A stretch of 64,000 nucleotides of DNA from an uncultured Verrucomicrobiales bacterium (GCA_937969495.1 CALBVY010000036.1:23032-87031), one strand, 5' to 3'. Shown: positions 39,583-48,916, counted from the first letter of the stretch. The notes: a model not told the origin generated them from the sequence alone. Numbers and translations: made by a program.

Positions 39583-40459
39583 TACCCTAGACATCATCAC
39601 TATGCCTTTTTTCCGGCGTGCTCTTGTGGCTGCTGCGTTGATTGGTTTTACCAATGGCTTTGTGAGTGGTTTTGTCCTGTTGCGTAGGAGTGCGCTCTCG
39701 CTAGGAGCATTGGCTCATACGATGTTACCTGGAATCGTCCTCGTGGTATTGATTACTGGTGCTTTGACGCAAGCAGGGGCATTTTTTGGAGCCCTGCTGG
39801 CGGCGCTGATGGTGGGTTTAGGATCAATAATGGTATCTCGCGGGAATAAAATACCACAGGGCACTGCATTGGCGATTTTCTACACCACGGCGTTTGCTTT
39901 GGGGGTTGTTATGTTAGATTATGTGGCCACTGGGGAGGATCTTGAAGGCTGGTTGTTTGGAAGTATTCTCTCGGTGGGGGATGCTGATCTGAAGGTGTTT
40001 TTTGGAATAGCAGCCATTACTTTGTTAGGATCTTCTTTATTTATGCGGCCATTATTGCTGACTTTATTTGAGCCCAGTGTGGCTGTGGTACAGGGGGTGC
40101 CGGTGAAGGCGGTCAATTACTTTCTTTTTACGCTGATGATTATGGCTCTGATGGCGAGCTTTCAGGCGGTAGGGGCGGTGCTTTCTATTGGTTTGCTCGT
40201 TGTGCCTGGGGCTATTGTCGCGATGTATACGAATAATACTCAGTGGCTATTTTGGGGTGGAGGTCTTGTGGGAGCTATTGGAGCAGTTGCGGCTGTTATT
40301 TTATCCGTGCCACTGAATGTACCTACTGGTCCAGCCATCGTCATCGTTCTCGGTGGTTTGTTTATGCTGGCATACCTCACTAGCCCTTCACAGGGATTGA
40401 TTAAACATTTTCGCAAGAGGCGAAATACAGAAAAAATTTCTCATACAACACAAAACTAA
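39569..40459 (+). CDS. permease subunit of Zn/Mn ABC transporter (ZnuB type)
   Basis: 296 residues from ATG 39569 (ATG 39575 is two codons later), overlapping the ATPase stop. Eight to nine membrane helices of ABC-3 family: FVSGFVLLRRSALSLGALAHTMLPG, GTALAIFYTTAFALGVV, and GAVLSIGLLVVPGAIVAM. Inner-membrane channel for the metal. One base separates its end from the barrel gene. Confidence 0.93.
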   Translation: MSMNDTLDIITMPFFRRALVAAALIGFTNGFVSGFVLLRRSALSLGALAHTMLPGIVLVVLITGALTQAGAFFGALLAALMVGLGSIMVSRGNKIPQGTALAIFYTTAFALGVVMLDYVATGEDLEGWLFGSILSVGDADLKVFFGIAAITLLGSSLFMRPLLLTLFEPSVAVVQGVPVKAVNYFLFTLMIMALMASFQAVGAVLSIGLLVVPGAIVAMYTNNTQWLFWGGGLVGAIGAVAAVILSVPLNVPTGPAIVIVLGGLFMLAYLTSPSQGLIKHFRKRRNTEKISHTTQN

Positions 40460-40460
40460 C

Positions 40461-41666
40461 ATGAAAAAAACAATAAACATAACAAGAAGTTTGCTGGGGG
40501 CGGCTAGTCTATCGCTGCCAGTATGTGCCATGGCTCACGAGCATGCAGCGGCTGATGGTAGCTCGGTGCCAGCGCCAGCTATTAACAATGGTGGGTTCTT
40601 CCGCTTAGAGCCTACCCTGCATCTACGTCTCGTGCATGGATCTACCTCCTTGCCTGCTGATGAAGTAGGGTTTGGCGGTCATGATCCTAAGGAAGACAAC
40701 TTTAATTTTCAGGGTTTTGAAATTGGTGCCAATATTTACGCTGGAGAATATGTAAGAGGTTTTGCAACGGTGAATGTCTTTAAAAATGATGGAGAGGATT
40801 TTGACTCAGAGTTTGAAGAAGGATTTTTGAAACTGGTTAATCTGCCAGGTGGTTTCGAGGTGCGAGGTGGCCGGATGCTGGCGCGGTTCGGTGATCAGAA
40901 TGCACGCCACTTACATGGCTGGGATTTCGTGAATAGTAATCTAACTAACGTCAGATTTCTCGGTGATGATGGATTTGCATACGATGGTGGAGAGCTCTCT
41001 TGGGTGGTGCCCACTCCTTTTGAAGATATTTTGAGTATTGGCTTTGGTTCTGCTGTTGCTCATGCTCATCACGAAGAGGAAGAAGAGCACGATGATGATC
41101 ACGACGACGATCATGATGAACACGGCCATAACGAAGAGGCTGAGATGGCACGCCCGGAAAAAAACATCATCGCATTCCGCTATCAAGCCCGCTTTGGAGC
41201 CAATGATTACCATAGGTTCCGAGTAGGAGGAAGTTTCCTGACAGGTGATAATGGTTTTGATAAAACCACTAATATTTATGGTGCGGATTTCACGTATACA
41301 TGGAGAGAGAATGGTCTGGAGTCAGGAGGTCAGCAGCTTCGCTGGCGGACAGAGTGGCTAATGCGTGATGTGGAAAATGATGAGGGTGGCTTTGAGGATA
41401 GTGGTTTTAATACCGCATTACTCTGGGAGTTTGCCGAAGGCTGGGAAGCTGGTCTCCGCTATGAGTGGCTTGAGGGTGTCTCAGATCCTGAGCTTGCTGA
41501 GCGCACGCGTATCTCACCATCACTGGCCAAGCGGATTGACTTTGGTGATGATCTTACCGGGATTATCCGTCTCCAGTATGACCATGATGATATTGATGGT
41601 CATGGAACAGAAGACAGCATCTGGCTTCAGTTTGGCTTTGATTGGGGTCCAGGTGAGGTGCGTTAA
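40461..41666 (+). CDS. outer-membrane beta-barrel protein with His/Asp/Glu-rich loop, probable zinc uptake
   Basis: 401 residues: signal peptide (about 1-25, ending AMA), mature start HEHAAADG, then alternating beta strands typical of a porin (FFRLEPTLHLRLVHGS, FEIGANIYAG, FRVGGSFLTG, TAL LWEFAEGWEAGLRYEW) ending in a strand with aromatic residues (SIWLQFGFDW). Residues about 201-226 are nearly all His, Asp and Glu (HAHHEEEEEH then DDDHDDDHDE). It has no TonB plug motif. As last gene of the metal-uptake operon it is the likely outer-membrane step for zinc. Direct transport is inference. Confidence 0.82.
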   Translation: MKKTINITRSLLGAASLSLPVCAMAHEHAAADGSSVPAPAINNGGFFRLEPTLHLRLVHGSTSLPADEVGFGGHDPKEDNFNFQGFEIGANIYAGEYVRGFATVNVFKNDGEDFDSEFEEGFLKLVNLPGGFEVRGGRMLARFGDQNARHLHGWDFVNSNLTNVRFLGDDGFAYDGGELSWVVPTPFEDILSIGFGSAVAHAHHEEEEEHDDDHDDDHDEHGHNEEAEMARPEKNIIAFRYQARFGANDYHRFRVGGSFLTGDNGFDKTTNIYGADFTYTWRENGLESGGQQLRWRTEWLMRDVENDEGGFEDSGFNTALLWEFAEGWEAGLRYEWLEGVSDPELAERTRISPSLAKRIDFGDDLTGIIRLQYDHDDIDGHGTEDSIWLQFGFDWGPGEVR

Positions 41667-41691
41667 GATCTAGTTTGATTATTTTTGCGTG

Positions 41692-41713
41692 GCAATCATT
41701 TGATTGCTTCTTT
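41692..41713 (+). terminator. terminator after metal-uptake operon
   Basis: GCAATC (41692-41697) pairs with GATTGC (41702-41707), four-base loop, followed by TTCTTT. Short stem, so moderate strength. Confidence 0.55.
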
Positions 41714-41717
41714 AATC

Positions 41718-41752
41718 ACTACGGAGCGGTCTAGGTAATACCGCTCCGTAGT
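41718..41752 (+). other. perfect 13-bp hairpin ending 2 bases before trmO start codon
   Basis: ACTACGGAGCGGT (41718-41730) pairs with its exact complement at 41740-41752; loop of nine. ATG 41755 follows at once. There is no T-run, so it is not a standard terminator, and it would cover the ribosome-binding region of trmO. Confidence 0.7.
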
Positions 41753-41754
41753 TT

Positions 41755-42453
41755 ATGCCCAGACATACTGAAGCACTGAATCTAGAAGTCATCGGGCATG
41801 TAAGTACTTGTTTTGATGAAAAGTTTGGCGTGCCACGGCAGCCGGGGATTGTTGAGCAGGCATGGGGGGAGCTGGTTTTTGTGCCAGAGTTTCGTGATGT
41901 TGATGCTGTTCGTGGACTAGAAGGGTTTTCCCATGTTTGGGTGATCTTTCTGTTTCATCAGACTGCTAGAGGAGATTGGAAGCCTACTGTGCGCCCTCCT
42001 CGCTTAGGGGGTAACGAGCGAGTCGGCGTTTTTGCGAGTCGGTCTCCGTTTCGGCCAAATCCTATTGGTTTATCGGTAGTGAAACTGGATCAGATTGATT
42101 ACGATCATCCGGATGGTCCGTTACTTAGACTCTGTGGTGTGGATCTTGTTGATGGCACTCCCGTTCTGGATGTTAAACCATATGTTGCTTATGCGGATGC
42201 GCTTCCAGAGGCTAGCGGAGGATACGTTAGTGGAGCGCCAGACAAGCTACCTGTAAAGTGGATGGCTGGTCGGCCAGATCTTGATCTTACGGTGCGATGT
42301 TTAATCGAGGAAACATTAGCTGCTGATCCTCGGCCAGCTTATCAGCGGAACGAGGTAGACCGTGAATATGGCTGTGCGATCAGTGGCTATAACACGAGGT
42401 GGCAGGTGGTAGACGGCTGCGTTATCATTCTCTCTTGCGAAGCTAATAGGTAA
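41755..42453 (+). CDS. trmO: tRNA (N6-threonylcarbamoyladenosine(37)-N6)-methyltransferase TrmO
   Basis: SAM-dependent methylation of t6A37 in tRNA-Thr (TsaA/YaeB family). 232 residues; EKFGVPRQPGI near 30, WVIFLFH, RPPRLGG, GVFASRSPFRPNPIGLS (family signature), and LDVKPYVAYADAL. The start at 41755 is the only one before the conserved FGVPRQPG block. A perfect hairpin abuts it. Convergent with the TSUP gene. Confidence 0.94.
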   Translation: MPRHTEALNLEVIGHVSTCFDEKFGVPRQPGIVEQAWGELVFVPEFRDVDAVRGLEGFSHVWVIFLFHQTARGDWKPTVRPPRLGGNERVGVFASRSPFRPNPIGLSVVKLDQIDYDHPDGPLLRLCGVDLVDGTPVLDVKPYVAYADALPEASGGYVSGAPDKLPVKWMAGRPDLDLTVRCLIEETLAADPRPAYQRNEVDREYGCAISGYNTRWQVVDGCVIILSCEANR

Positions 42454-42481
42454 TGAGAAAAATACGGCCAGTGTCTTACGT

Positions 42482-42844
42482 TTATTTCCCTATCAGCATT
42501 TTCGCGCCACATATTAACAGGATGACGCCAAATAACCGCGTGAGGTGTTGGTTGCTGAGTTTGTGCATTAAGTCCGTGCCAAACCAGGCGGCGAGGGCTG
42601 CGGCTATTGCTGTTAGTGTTACGACTTTCCAATCGATTAATCCATTTTGACGTGAGTTGTTTAAAGTGGATATGAGGGCAATGATTACGATGATAGCCAG
42701 TGAAGTAGCTACGGCTTTTTTTTGTTCAAAACCTAATACACTTACGAAGGCAGGAACCATTAAGATGCCGCCACCTACTCCACATAAAGCGCCTAGTAAT
42801 CCAGCTGCAATCCCAATGAAAGATGCTGTGATGAGAGTTTTCAT
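42482..42844 (-). CDS. half-size TSUP (TauE/SafE) membrane protein
   Basis: 120 residues with four helices, equal to one repeat of the 240-260-aa TSUP sulfite-exporter family. GIAAGLLGALCGVGGGILMVPAF is the family opening motif; the end (LTRLFGVILLICGAKML) is a normal closing repeat. Half-size members exist and probably dimerise. A second half is not found nearby on either strand, so this is not a simple split gene. Confidence 0.85.
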   Translation of the reverse strand: MKTLITASFIGIAAGLLGALCGVGGGILMVPAFVSVLGFEQKKAVATSLAIIVIIALISTLNNSRQNGLIDWKVVTLTAIAAALAAWFGTDLMHKLSNQHLTRLFGVILLICGAKMLIGK

Positions 42845-42863
42845 AGGAGAGGGGGCTCTGGCT

Positions 42864-43949
42864 TTAGCTGCAAATATTGGCGATTAAACGGTGCAGCACC
42901 ACGCGTTGATCTAGGCCGCTTGTAACCAGTGTGCGGTCAGCTTCTAGCGAGGCTTCCATGGCCTGACGGAGTTTTTTGAGTCCGAAGTTTCGCACGCTTT
43001 TACTAGCTAGAAACAGGGGGTAGGCATTAACTCCTCCTGCTTTTTTTTGCGGTAGCCATGCACGTTCATTGGCAGGTAGGGCATCCAGAGCGGCAGCGTA
43101 TTGGCGGTAATTACCGGTGGGGATATTTTTACCTTCGGAAGCTGCGGCAGCCATAAAGAGATTTCTTACCGTGGGGATGATGGAGGCGCGCAGCATGCCG
43201 ATGGCGGTTTCCTTACGTGCTAGCTGCTGATCGACTAGTTCGATAGCGCGCGCACCGTTTTTGGTTTGCAGAGCATTACCAATTTCAAAGACAACGCCGG
43301 CGCGGCTGAGGGGGACCATGGTGCGAACATCTGCTTCTTCCACCTCGCGTCGGTCACCAAGGTAGAGGTCAATTTTTTCTAACTCGCTGTTAATTTGTCG
43401 GGTATCTTCGCCCGCTAACATAACAAAAATCTCTAGCGCCTCACCTTGAAAAGTGAGGCCGAGGTCACGCGCTTTTCCACGGACCATACGTGCTACTTCT
43501 TCCTGCCATCCATCGCGTGAGACGTCTGGTTTATCATAGCTCTGGAGCTGTGCTTCTTTATTGAGGTATTTATAGAATGCGCGCCGTTTATCGAGGGCTG
43601 AGCAGCTAATGAGGAATTGGATATCCTCGGAGAGACCTGCTTGGAGGCATTCTAGTAAAGCTTCGACGCCTTTTTTGGTAGCCTCTGCCTCGCTGGTGCG
43701 GTCACTTCCTAGGAAGTTAGCGTTTTTTAACCAAACAGCCTTGCCGCCACCGAAAAATGGAACGGTCTGGAGAGATTGGATAACTTGGCTGCAAGCGCTG
43801 TGAGCTTCATCTGCATTGGCAATGGTGCCGTTGATGATTTCATTGGAAAAATCATCCCCTCCTTCAGGTTTGATTTTTTCAAAAAGCTTTAAGGCTTCCT
43901 CGGCTACCGTGCCTTCATCGCTGCCGGTGATGACGTGTATCTGACTCAC
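42864..43949 (-). CDS. holA: DNA polymerase III delta subunit
   Basis: Clamp-loader wrench that opens the beta clamp. 361 aa; VPFFGGGKAVWLKNANFLG, LISCSALDKRRAFYKYL, MLAGEDTRQINSELEKIDLYLG and VFEIGNALQTKNGARAIEL match HolA with its AAA+ region and C-terminal collar. No P-loop, as expected. 19 bases upstream of the TSUP gene on the same strand. Confidence 0.92.
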   Translation of the reverse strand: MSQIHVITGSDEGTVAEEALKLFEKIKPEGGDDFSNEIINGTIANADEAHSACSQVIQSLQTVPFFGGGKAVWLKNANFLGSDRTSEAEATKKGVEALLECLQAGLSEDIQFLISCSALDKRRAFYKYLNKEAQLQSYDKPDVSRDGWQEEVARMVRGKARDLGLTFQGEALEIFVMLAGEDTRQINSELEKIDLYLGDRREVEEADVRTMVPLSRAGVVFEIGNALQTKNGARAIELVDQQLARKETAIGMLRASIIPTVRNLFMAAAASEGKNIPTGNYRQYAAALDALPANERAWLPQKKAGGVNAYPLFLASKSVRNFGLKKLRQAMEASLEADRTLVTSGLDQRVVLHRLIANICS

Positions 43950-44034
43950 AGGAAGTAGTATGGAGGATGAGTGTTCTGAGATGAAGCCGCAAAAGCGAAA
44001 AATTCAGAAGGTAGGATGGGCTGGAGTCTGGAGG

Positions 44035-45639
44035 TTATGCAATGACAGCGCCGCGGCCGTCATCGAGGCCGGACTTTTCCAGATAGTAATCGTAGCCACC
44101 TGCGTAGCGTGTGAGTTTCCCCGCATCAATATGAAGGGTAGTTTCAGCGAGGTTACGGATAAAGTGCACATCGTGAGAGATGAATACCAGTGTGCCATCG
44201 TAGTGCTTCAGTGCTTGTAGGAGGGCTTCGATGGAAATGATATCGAGGTGAGTGGTAGGCTCATCCATCAGGAGGAGGTTGGGGGGATTAACGAGAAATT
44301 TTACGAGATTGAGCCGTGATTTCTCACCACCAGAGAGGACGCGGATTTTTTTATGCACATCGGCTCGGCGGAAAAGGAAGGAGCCGAGGATGGAGCGTGC
44401 TTCATCTTCACGCATATCACCACCGCTGGCCATGACTTCTTCTAACACAGTGTTAGCTTCGTTCATGGCCTGAGTGCGGTGCTGGGAGTAGTATCCTAGC
44501 TTGGTATTGTAACCGCAGTCACGTTCGCCGCTTTCGAACTCTAGTTCGCCAGCGAGGATTTTGAGCAGAGTGGACTTACCTGCGCCGTTTGGTCCTACGA
44601 GGACCATGCGATCACCTCTTTCAATGGTCAGGTCAAGGCTTTCGTAGATGACTTTATCGCCATATGCCTTGTGGATTTTCTCCAGCTGAATGACTTTTTG
44701 GTTAGATCGTTGTGGCTGGGGGAAGTTAAATTTGAATACCTTGCGCGGTTTGATCGGCTTCGGTAGACGTTTGATTTTTTCTAACTGCTTTACACGACTT
44801 TGCACTTGGGACGCCTTAGAGGTGACAGAGCGGAAGCGATCAATAAACTCCTGAACACGTTCAATTTCCTTTTGTTGATTCCGGTATGCTTGAACTTTCT
44901 GGGTGTAGCGTTTTTGCCGTTGCTCGGTGTAGGAGCTATAATTTCCAGTGTAGGAGATTAGTTTTTCCTCATCAATTTCGTAGACAGTCTCGATGAGGCC
45001 ATCCATGAAATCACGATCGTGAGAGATCATGAGTAGGGCGCCTGGGTAGTTGCTGAGATAGCGTTGGAGCCAGATGAGTGCCATGAGATCGAGGTGGTTC
45101 GTCGGCTCATCGAGCATGAGGAGGTCTGGCTCCATGACGAGTAGCTTGGCGAGATGGGCACGCATAATCCAGCCTCCTGAGAACTCGCGGGCAGGTTTGT
45201 CAAAAGCGTCGGCGCTATAGCCGAGGCCGGCGAGGATTTTTTTGGCCTTAGGCTCAAGCTGGTAGCCATTAGCGGCATCAAATGTGTCTTGTGCCTTATG
45301 GTAATCGGCATCATCAGTGGTGCCTGCGGCCTCGTGTTCACGCATGAGGCGGATGGCTTTAGCCAGCTCTGGGGTAATACCGATGGCAATTTCTAAAATG
45401 GTTTCGTCACCTGGGTCTCCGGCTTCTTGGGCGAGGTATCCAGTGATGGCGTAATCATCACGTTCGACGCTTCCAGTATCTGCATCATCCTCACCGAGGA
45501 TGAGTTTGAAAAGAGTGGATTTCCCAGCGCCGTTAGGGCCTACGAGGGCAACGCGTTCGCCCCAGTTAATCGTCATGTCCGCATCCTCAAAGAGAGTGCG
45601 GCCGCCGAGAGCTTTGGTGAGTTTACGTATGGTGAGCAC
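44035..45639 (-). CDS. ABC-F family ATPase
   Basis: 534 residues, two ABC domains joined by a charged linker, no membrane helices. First Walker A GPNGAGKSTLF (about 34-44), second GPNGAGKSTLL (about 355); signatures REFSGGWIMRA and VLSGGEKSRL; Walker B LLMLDEPTNHLD and LLLMDEPTTHLD. Linker about 240-310 is rich in Arg/Lys/Gln (RQKRYTQKVQAYRNQQKE). ABC-F proteins act on the ribosome in translation, some in antibiotic protection. Nearest to the Uup/YbiT/EttA group; I cannot say which. Confidence 0.94.
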   Translation of the reverse strand: MLTIRKLTKALGGRTLFEDADMTINWGERVALVGPNGAGKSTLFKLILGEDDADTGSVERDDYAITGYLAQEAGDPGDETILEIAIGITPELAKAIRLMREHEAAGTTDDADYHKAQDTFDAANGYQLEPKAKKILAGLGYSADAFDKPAREFSGGWIMRAHLAKLLVMEPDLLMLDEPTNHLDLMALIWLQRYLSNYPGALLMISHDRDFMDGLIETVYEIDEEKLISYTGNYSSYTEQRQKRYTQKVQAYRNQQKEIERVQEFIDRFRSVTSKASQVQSRVKQLEKIKRLPKPIKPRKVFKFNFPQPQRSNQKVIQLEKIHKAYGDKVIYESLDLTIERGDRMVLVGPNGAGKSTLLKILAGELEFESGERDCGYNTKLGYYSQHRTQAMNEANTVLEEVMASGGDMREDEARSILGSFLFRRADVHKKIRVLSGGEKSRLNLVKFLVNPPNLLLMDEPTTHLDIISIEALLQALKHYDGTLVFISHDVHFIRNLAETTLHIDAGKLTRYAGGYDYYLEKSGLDDGRGAVIA

Positions 45640-45691
45640 GCGTGGTGCTTAGTAGCATCAGGGTGATTTGTCACCTCTAAATCGATCAATC

Positions 45692-46378
45692 TTAGTTACT
45701 CTTGCCAATTTCTCGGATGCGGATGTTTTTCCAAGACGCGGAAAATGGGCCTCTCATACCCACGCTGTGAATCTGGAGGGCGATGAAGCCAGAAGGGTAT
45801 TCTTTGTAGAATTCTTCGTTGGTTAGATCACTGACAAGCTGGCCATTGATCCATGTTTGAATGCGGGGTCCGATAGCTTTGATGCGGAAGAGGTTCCATG
45901 CATCGTCTTTGAAGTGTTGGTGGGGGGTGCGTTTATCTTTTGGGGTGAGCCAGTAGTATTTAGTGGCTTCGGCGAAGATGTATCCTGATTGTCCGCCGTG
46001 TTTCATATTGGTAGCTTCTGCTTCACATTGTGGTCCGTTAACGCGCCCTTCTTCGCGCCCGCCGGTGTTTTTGGAGCGGAACTGGACGCCAGAGTTCAGT
46101 TGTTTATGGTGGATTTTCATTTCAAACTCTAGCTCGAAGTCGGCGTATTCCTTGTCGGTGCAGAGGAAGGAGTTTGGGCTAGCCTTTGAGGTGGTGCCGG
46201 TAATCACTCCGTCTTTTACGATGTAGTTGGCAGTGCCATTCTTACGGTTCCAGCCTTTGAGGGTTTTGCCGTTAAAGAGGCTAGTCCATGCTGGTTCCTC
46301 TTGTTTTTCAGAGTGATGGTCAGCCCAGGAGGTGGCGGTGAGTAAAGTAATAGTGAGTAGAAAAAGGTATTTTTTCAT
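45692..46378 (-). CDS. secreted DUF1080 (3-keto-disaccharide hydrolase) protein
   Basis: 228 residues with a signal peptide (about 1-19, ending SWA). One DUF1080 domain, concanavalin-like: WTSLFNGKTLKGWNRKNGT, DFELEFEMKIHHKQLNSGVQFRS, WNLFRIKAIGPRIQTWINGQLV, and SGFIALQIHS. Family members in Bacteroidota and Verrucomicrobiota cut 3-keto sugars; many are expanded in this phylum. Lies between the SulP and ABC-F genes, same strand. Confidence 0.93.
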   Translation of the reverse strand: MKKYLFLLTITLLTATSWADHHSEKQEEPAWTSLFNGKTLKGWNRKNGTANYIVKDGVITGTTSKASPNSFLCTDKEYADFELEFEMKIHHKQLNSGVQFRSKNTGGREEGRVNGPQCEAEATNMKHGGQSGYIFAEATKYYWLTPKDKRTPHQHFKDDAWNLFRIKAIGPRIQTWINGQLVSDLTNEEFYKEYPSGFIALQIHSVGMRGPFSASWKNIRIREIGKSN

Positions 46379-46437
46379 AATTGAAATTCGGATGATTGGT
46401 GGGTGATTTTTCAGTGTGGTGAAATGAAGTTCTTAGT

Positions 46438-48084
46438 TTAGCTATCCATCCTCAGTCTTGCGACGGAGTAGGCTGGGTCATCGGGCAGGACTTCAACTTC
46501 TACAATGCTCCCCGCTTTTTTTAGCATAGCTCGGCAGTCAGGGGAAAGGTGACGCAGTCTGAGATTTTTTCCAGCTTTGCGATATTTCTCTGCCATGTTG
46601 TTTATGGCTTCGAGTCCTGAGAGATCCATGACGCGGAGTTTTTCGCAGTCGATTATAATGTTTTTTCTGTCAGAGGCGGCAGTAAATTGTTCTTGGAAGT
46701 CAGCTACGGAGGCGAAGTAAAGCACTCCTTCTGGGGCGTAGATACATTCGTTTTTCTCTTCGGAATCAGAAACGATCTCTGCGTTTACGTGCTTAGAGCT
46801 TTTCGCAGCGAAGACAAGAGCGGAGAGGATGACGCCGATCCCAACACCTATCGCAAGGTTGTGGGTGGCAACGGTGATGATGGTTACTACAGCAATGACG
46901 AGGATCTCGCTGTGTGGGACACGGTTGACAGACTTAAAAGTCGACCACTGGAAGGTGCTGATGACGATCATAAACATCACCCCTACGAGAGCCGCCACGG
47001 GGATTTTCATTAAGATTTCAGAACCAAAGACGATTAATAAAAGTAGGGTGAGTGCTCCGACGACGCCTGAGGTACGGCCTCTGCCTCCATTACTCATGTT
47101 AATGAGCGATTGGCCTACAGTGGCACAGCCACCCATACCGCCGAAAATACCAGAGGTGATGTTGGCGGCTCCTTGGGCTATACATTCGCGGTTTCCTTGG
47201 CCTCGTGTCTCGGTAATGTCATCGATGAGCTGTAAGGTGAGGAGAGATTCGAGTAGGCCGACGAAAGCGATGGTGAAGGCGATAGGGACGACGGTGATAT
47301 AGAATGCCGTTTCTCCCCAAGGCACTTGTGATAGGTTAATAGGAAGGGGGAAGCCGGTGTTGATGTGGGCTTCACCTGAAGGGCTGAGCATGGCTAAAAT
47401 ATCACTGATATCGCGGATGCCTCCAGGGAAGGCGAAGCCAACGAAGAAGACGGTGATGATAGCTACCAGTGTGGCTGGGACAGCCTTGGTGAACTTAGGT
47501 AAAAAGTGAATGATTGCCATGGTGAGCAAGATCAGGCCAACGAGCAGGCCAATTTGATTCGATTCCATCCATTCGAGTTTGATTTCACCATTTGCTCCAT
47601 TGTTGGTTTTAAAGAAAAGGCTTTGTCCCCAGGCGATCATGATGGCAAGGCCGTTCAGGAATCCCATCATGACGGGGTGAGGCACGAGTCGTGCGAGTTT
47701 CCCTAGTTTACAGATCCCTATGGTGATCTGGATGGCTCCAGCGATGAGTAGGGTAGCAACGAGATACTGCATGCCAATGTCATCGGAGGTGTATCCTTGC
47801 AGGCCATTAGCAATGGCCTCTGCTCCCGCTGTTTTACCTAATTTAAAAGCGGAGGCGGCAATGATGGCGATAGCTCCTGTAGCGCCACAGATCATACCTG
47901 GACGCCCGCCAAATATGGAGGTAATAAGACCTACGAAAACCCCTGACCAAAGTCCGACCATCGGGCTGACTCCGGCTAAGAATGAGAATGCGATAGCCTC
48001 GGGGACGAGTAAGAGCGCCACAGTAACGCCAGAGAGGATATCATCTTTGTAGTTGCCGTTTTTCTTGGTGAAGAGATTGAACAT
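46438..48084 (-). CDS. SulP family anion permease with STAS domain
   Basis: 548 residues. Ten or more membrane helices (about 10-420), with SulP motif GVTVALLLVPEAIAFSFLAGVSP at the start and CATVGQSLINMSNGGRGRTSG. A C-terminal STAS domain (about 445-545) includes LRVMDLSGLEAI, the nucleotide/phosphorylation-like loop. Family substrates are sulfate, bicarbonate or dicarboxylates. The sequence does not tell which. It is 60 bases from DUF1080 on the same strand. Confidence 0.93.
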   Translation of the reverse strand: MFNLFTKKNGNYKDDILSGVTVALLLVPEAIAFSFLAGVSPMVGLWSGVFVGLITSIFGGRPGMICGATGAIAIIAASAFKLGKTAGAEAIANGLQGYTSDDIGMQYLVATLLIAGAIQITIGICKLGKLARLVPHPVMMGFLNGLAIMIAWGQSLFFKTNNGANGEIKLEWMESNQIGLLVGLILLTMAIIHFLPKFTKAVPATLVAIITVFFVGFAFPGGIRDISDILAMLSPSGEAHINTGFPLPINLSQVPWGETAFYITVVPIAFTIAFVGLLESLLTLQLIDDITETRGQGNRECIAQGAANITSGIFGGMGGCATVGQSLINMSNGGRGRTSGVVGALTLLLLIVFGSEILMKIPVAALVGVMFMIVISTFQWSTFKSVNRVPHSEILVIAVVTIITVATHNLAIGVGIGVILSALVFAAKSSKHVNAEIVSDSEEKNECIYAPEGVLYFASVADFQEQFTAASDRKNIIIDCEKLRVMDLSGLEAINNMAEKYRKAGKNLRLRHLSPDCRAMLKKAGSIVEVEVLPDDPAYSVARLRMDS

Positions 48085-48148
48085 GGGAAAAGGAAAGGTT
48101 CTTTAGCCATGCGGCCTAGTGGCAATGACAGGGAATAGCAACCCTGAT

Positions 48149-48916
48149 CTAGTCCAATTCTTCTGTCCTTTGGGCAAAAATAGTGATCATCTGACTGTTC
48201 TCATCACATGGTTGATCGAGTTTAAAATCGCCGATCATTTTTTGGATGGAAAATCCCGAGTCAGTGAGGAATTGACTAATTTCACGAGGCCAGAGCCATG
48301 TCAGGTGGTGTGTGCTGCTACTGGTTTCTAGAACATCACCATCCTTAGAGCAGAGTTCATAACGGTGTTCGCGGAGTAGTTGTTGGGAGATGCGCTTGAT
48401 CTGGAATCGGGTATGACAACGAGCATGGCGACCATCGGGGAAAAAGGTCTCGTGATCGAGAAACTCTTCACCTTCTTCCAGATCACCGGTGATTTCAGCC
48501 CAAGGAATAAAGAGGGTGAGGTAGAGTCCGCCGTTGGGGTGAAGGTGACGGCGGGTATTTGCTAAGATGCTTGGAAGCTCTGCATAGGGCAGGAGCTGGA
48601 GGGTGAATGCGGGGATGGTGATGGCGGAGTAGGTGGCGCCAGTTTGAAACTCGGTGATATCTGCTTGGTGTAAGATAGGCTCTAGCTCGCCCTTCTGAGT
48701 GTGGCAGAGATCGAGCATATCAGGAGAATTATCCAGCCCCTCGATCAGATATCCTTTTTCTAACAATGGCAGTAGTAATCTGCCAGAGCCACAGCCAAGT
48801 TCCAGTGCGGTGCCTGAGTAATTGCTGAGAAAGGATTCCAATAGGGGGAGTTCTGCGCCTGCGCCTTCGGCTTCCCAGAATGTGTCATGAAGTGTGGCTT
48901 CTAGCTGAGTATACAT
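48149..48916 (-). CDS. class I SAM-dependent methyltransferase
   Basis: 255 residues. SAM-binding motif I LELGCGSGRLLLPLLEKG (about 36-53), motif II LIEGLDNSPDMLDL, a motif III region ITIPAFTLQLL, and the usual helix-strand alternation. The last about 90 residues are beta-rich. It lies 11 bases after the antiporter gene. Substrate unknown. Confidence 0.88.
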   Translation of the reverse strand: MYTQLEATLHDTFWEAEGAGAELPLLESFLSNYSGTALELGCGSGRLLLPLLEKGYLIEGLDNSPDMLDLCHTQKGELEPILHQADITEFQTGATYSAITIPAFTLQLLPYAELPSILANTRRHLHPNGGLYLTLFIPWAEITGDLEEGEEFLDHETFFPDGRHARCHTRFQIKRISQQLLREHRYELCSKDGDVLETSSSTHHLTWLWPREISQFLTDSGFSIQKMIGDFKLDQPCDENSQMITIFAQRTEELD

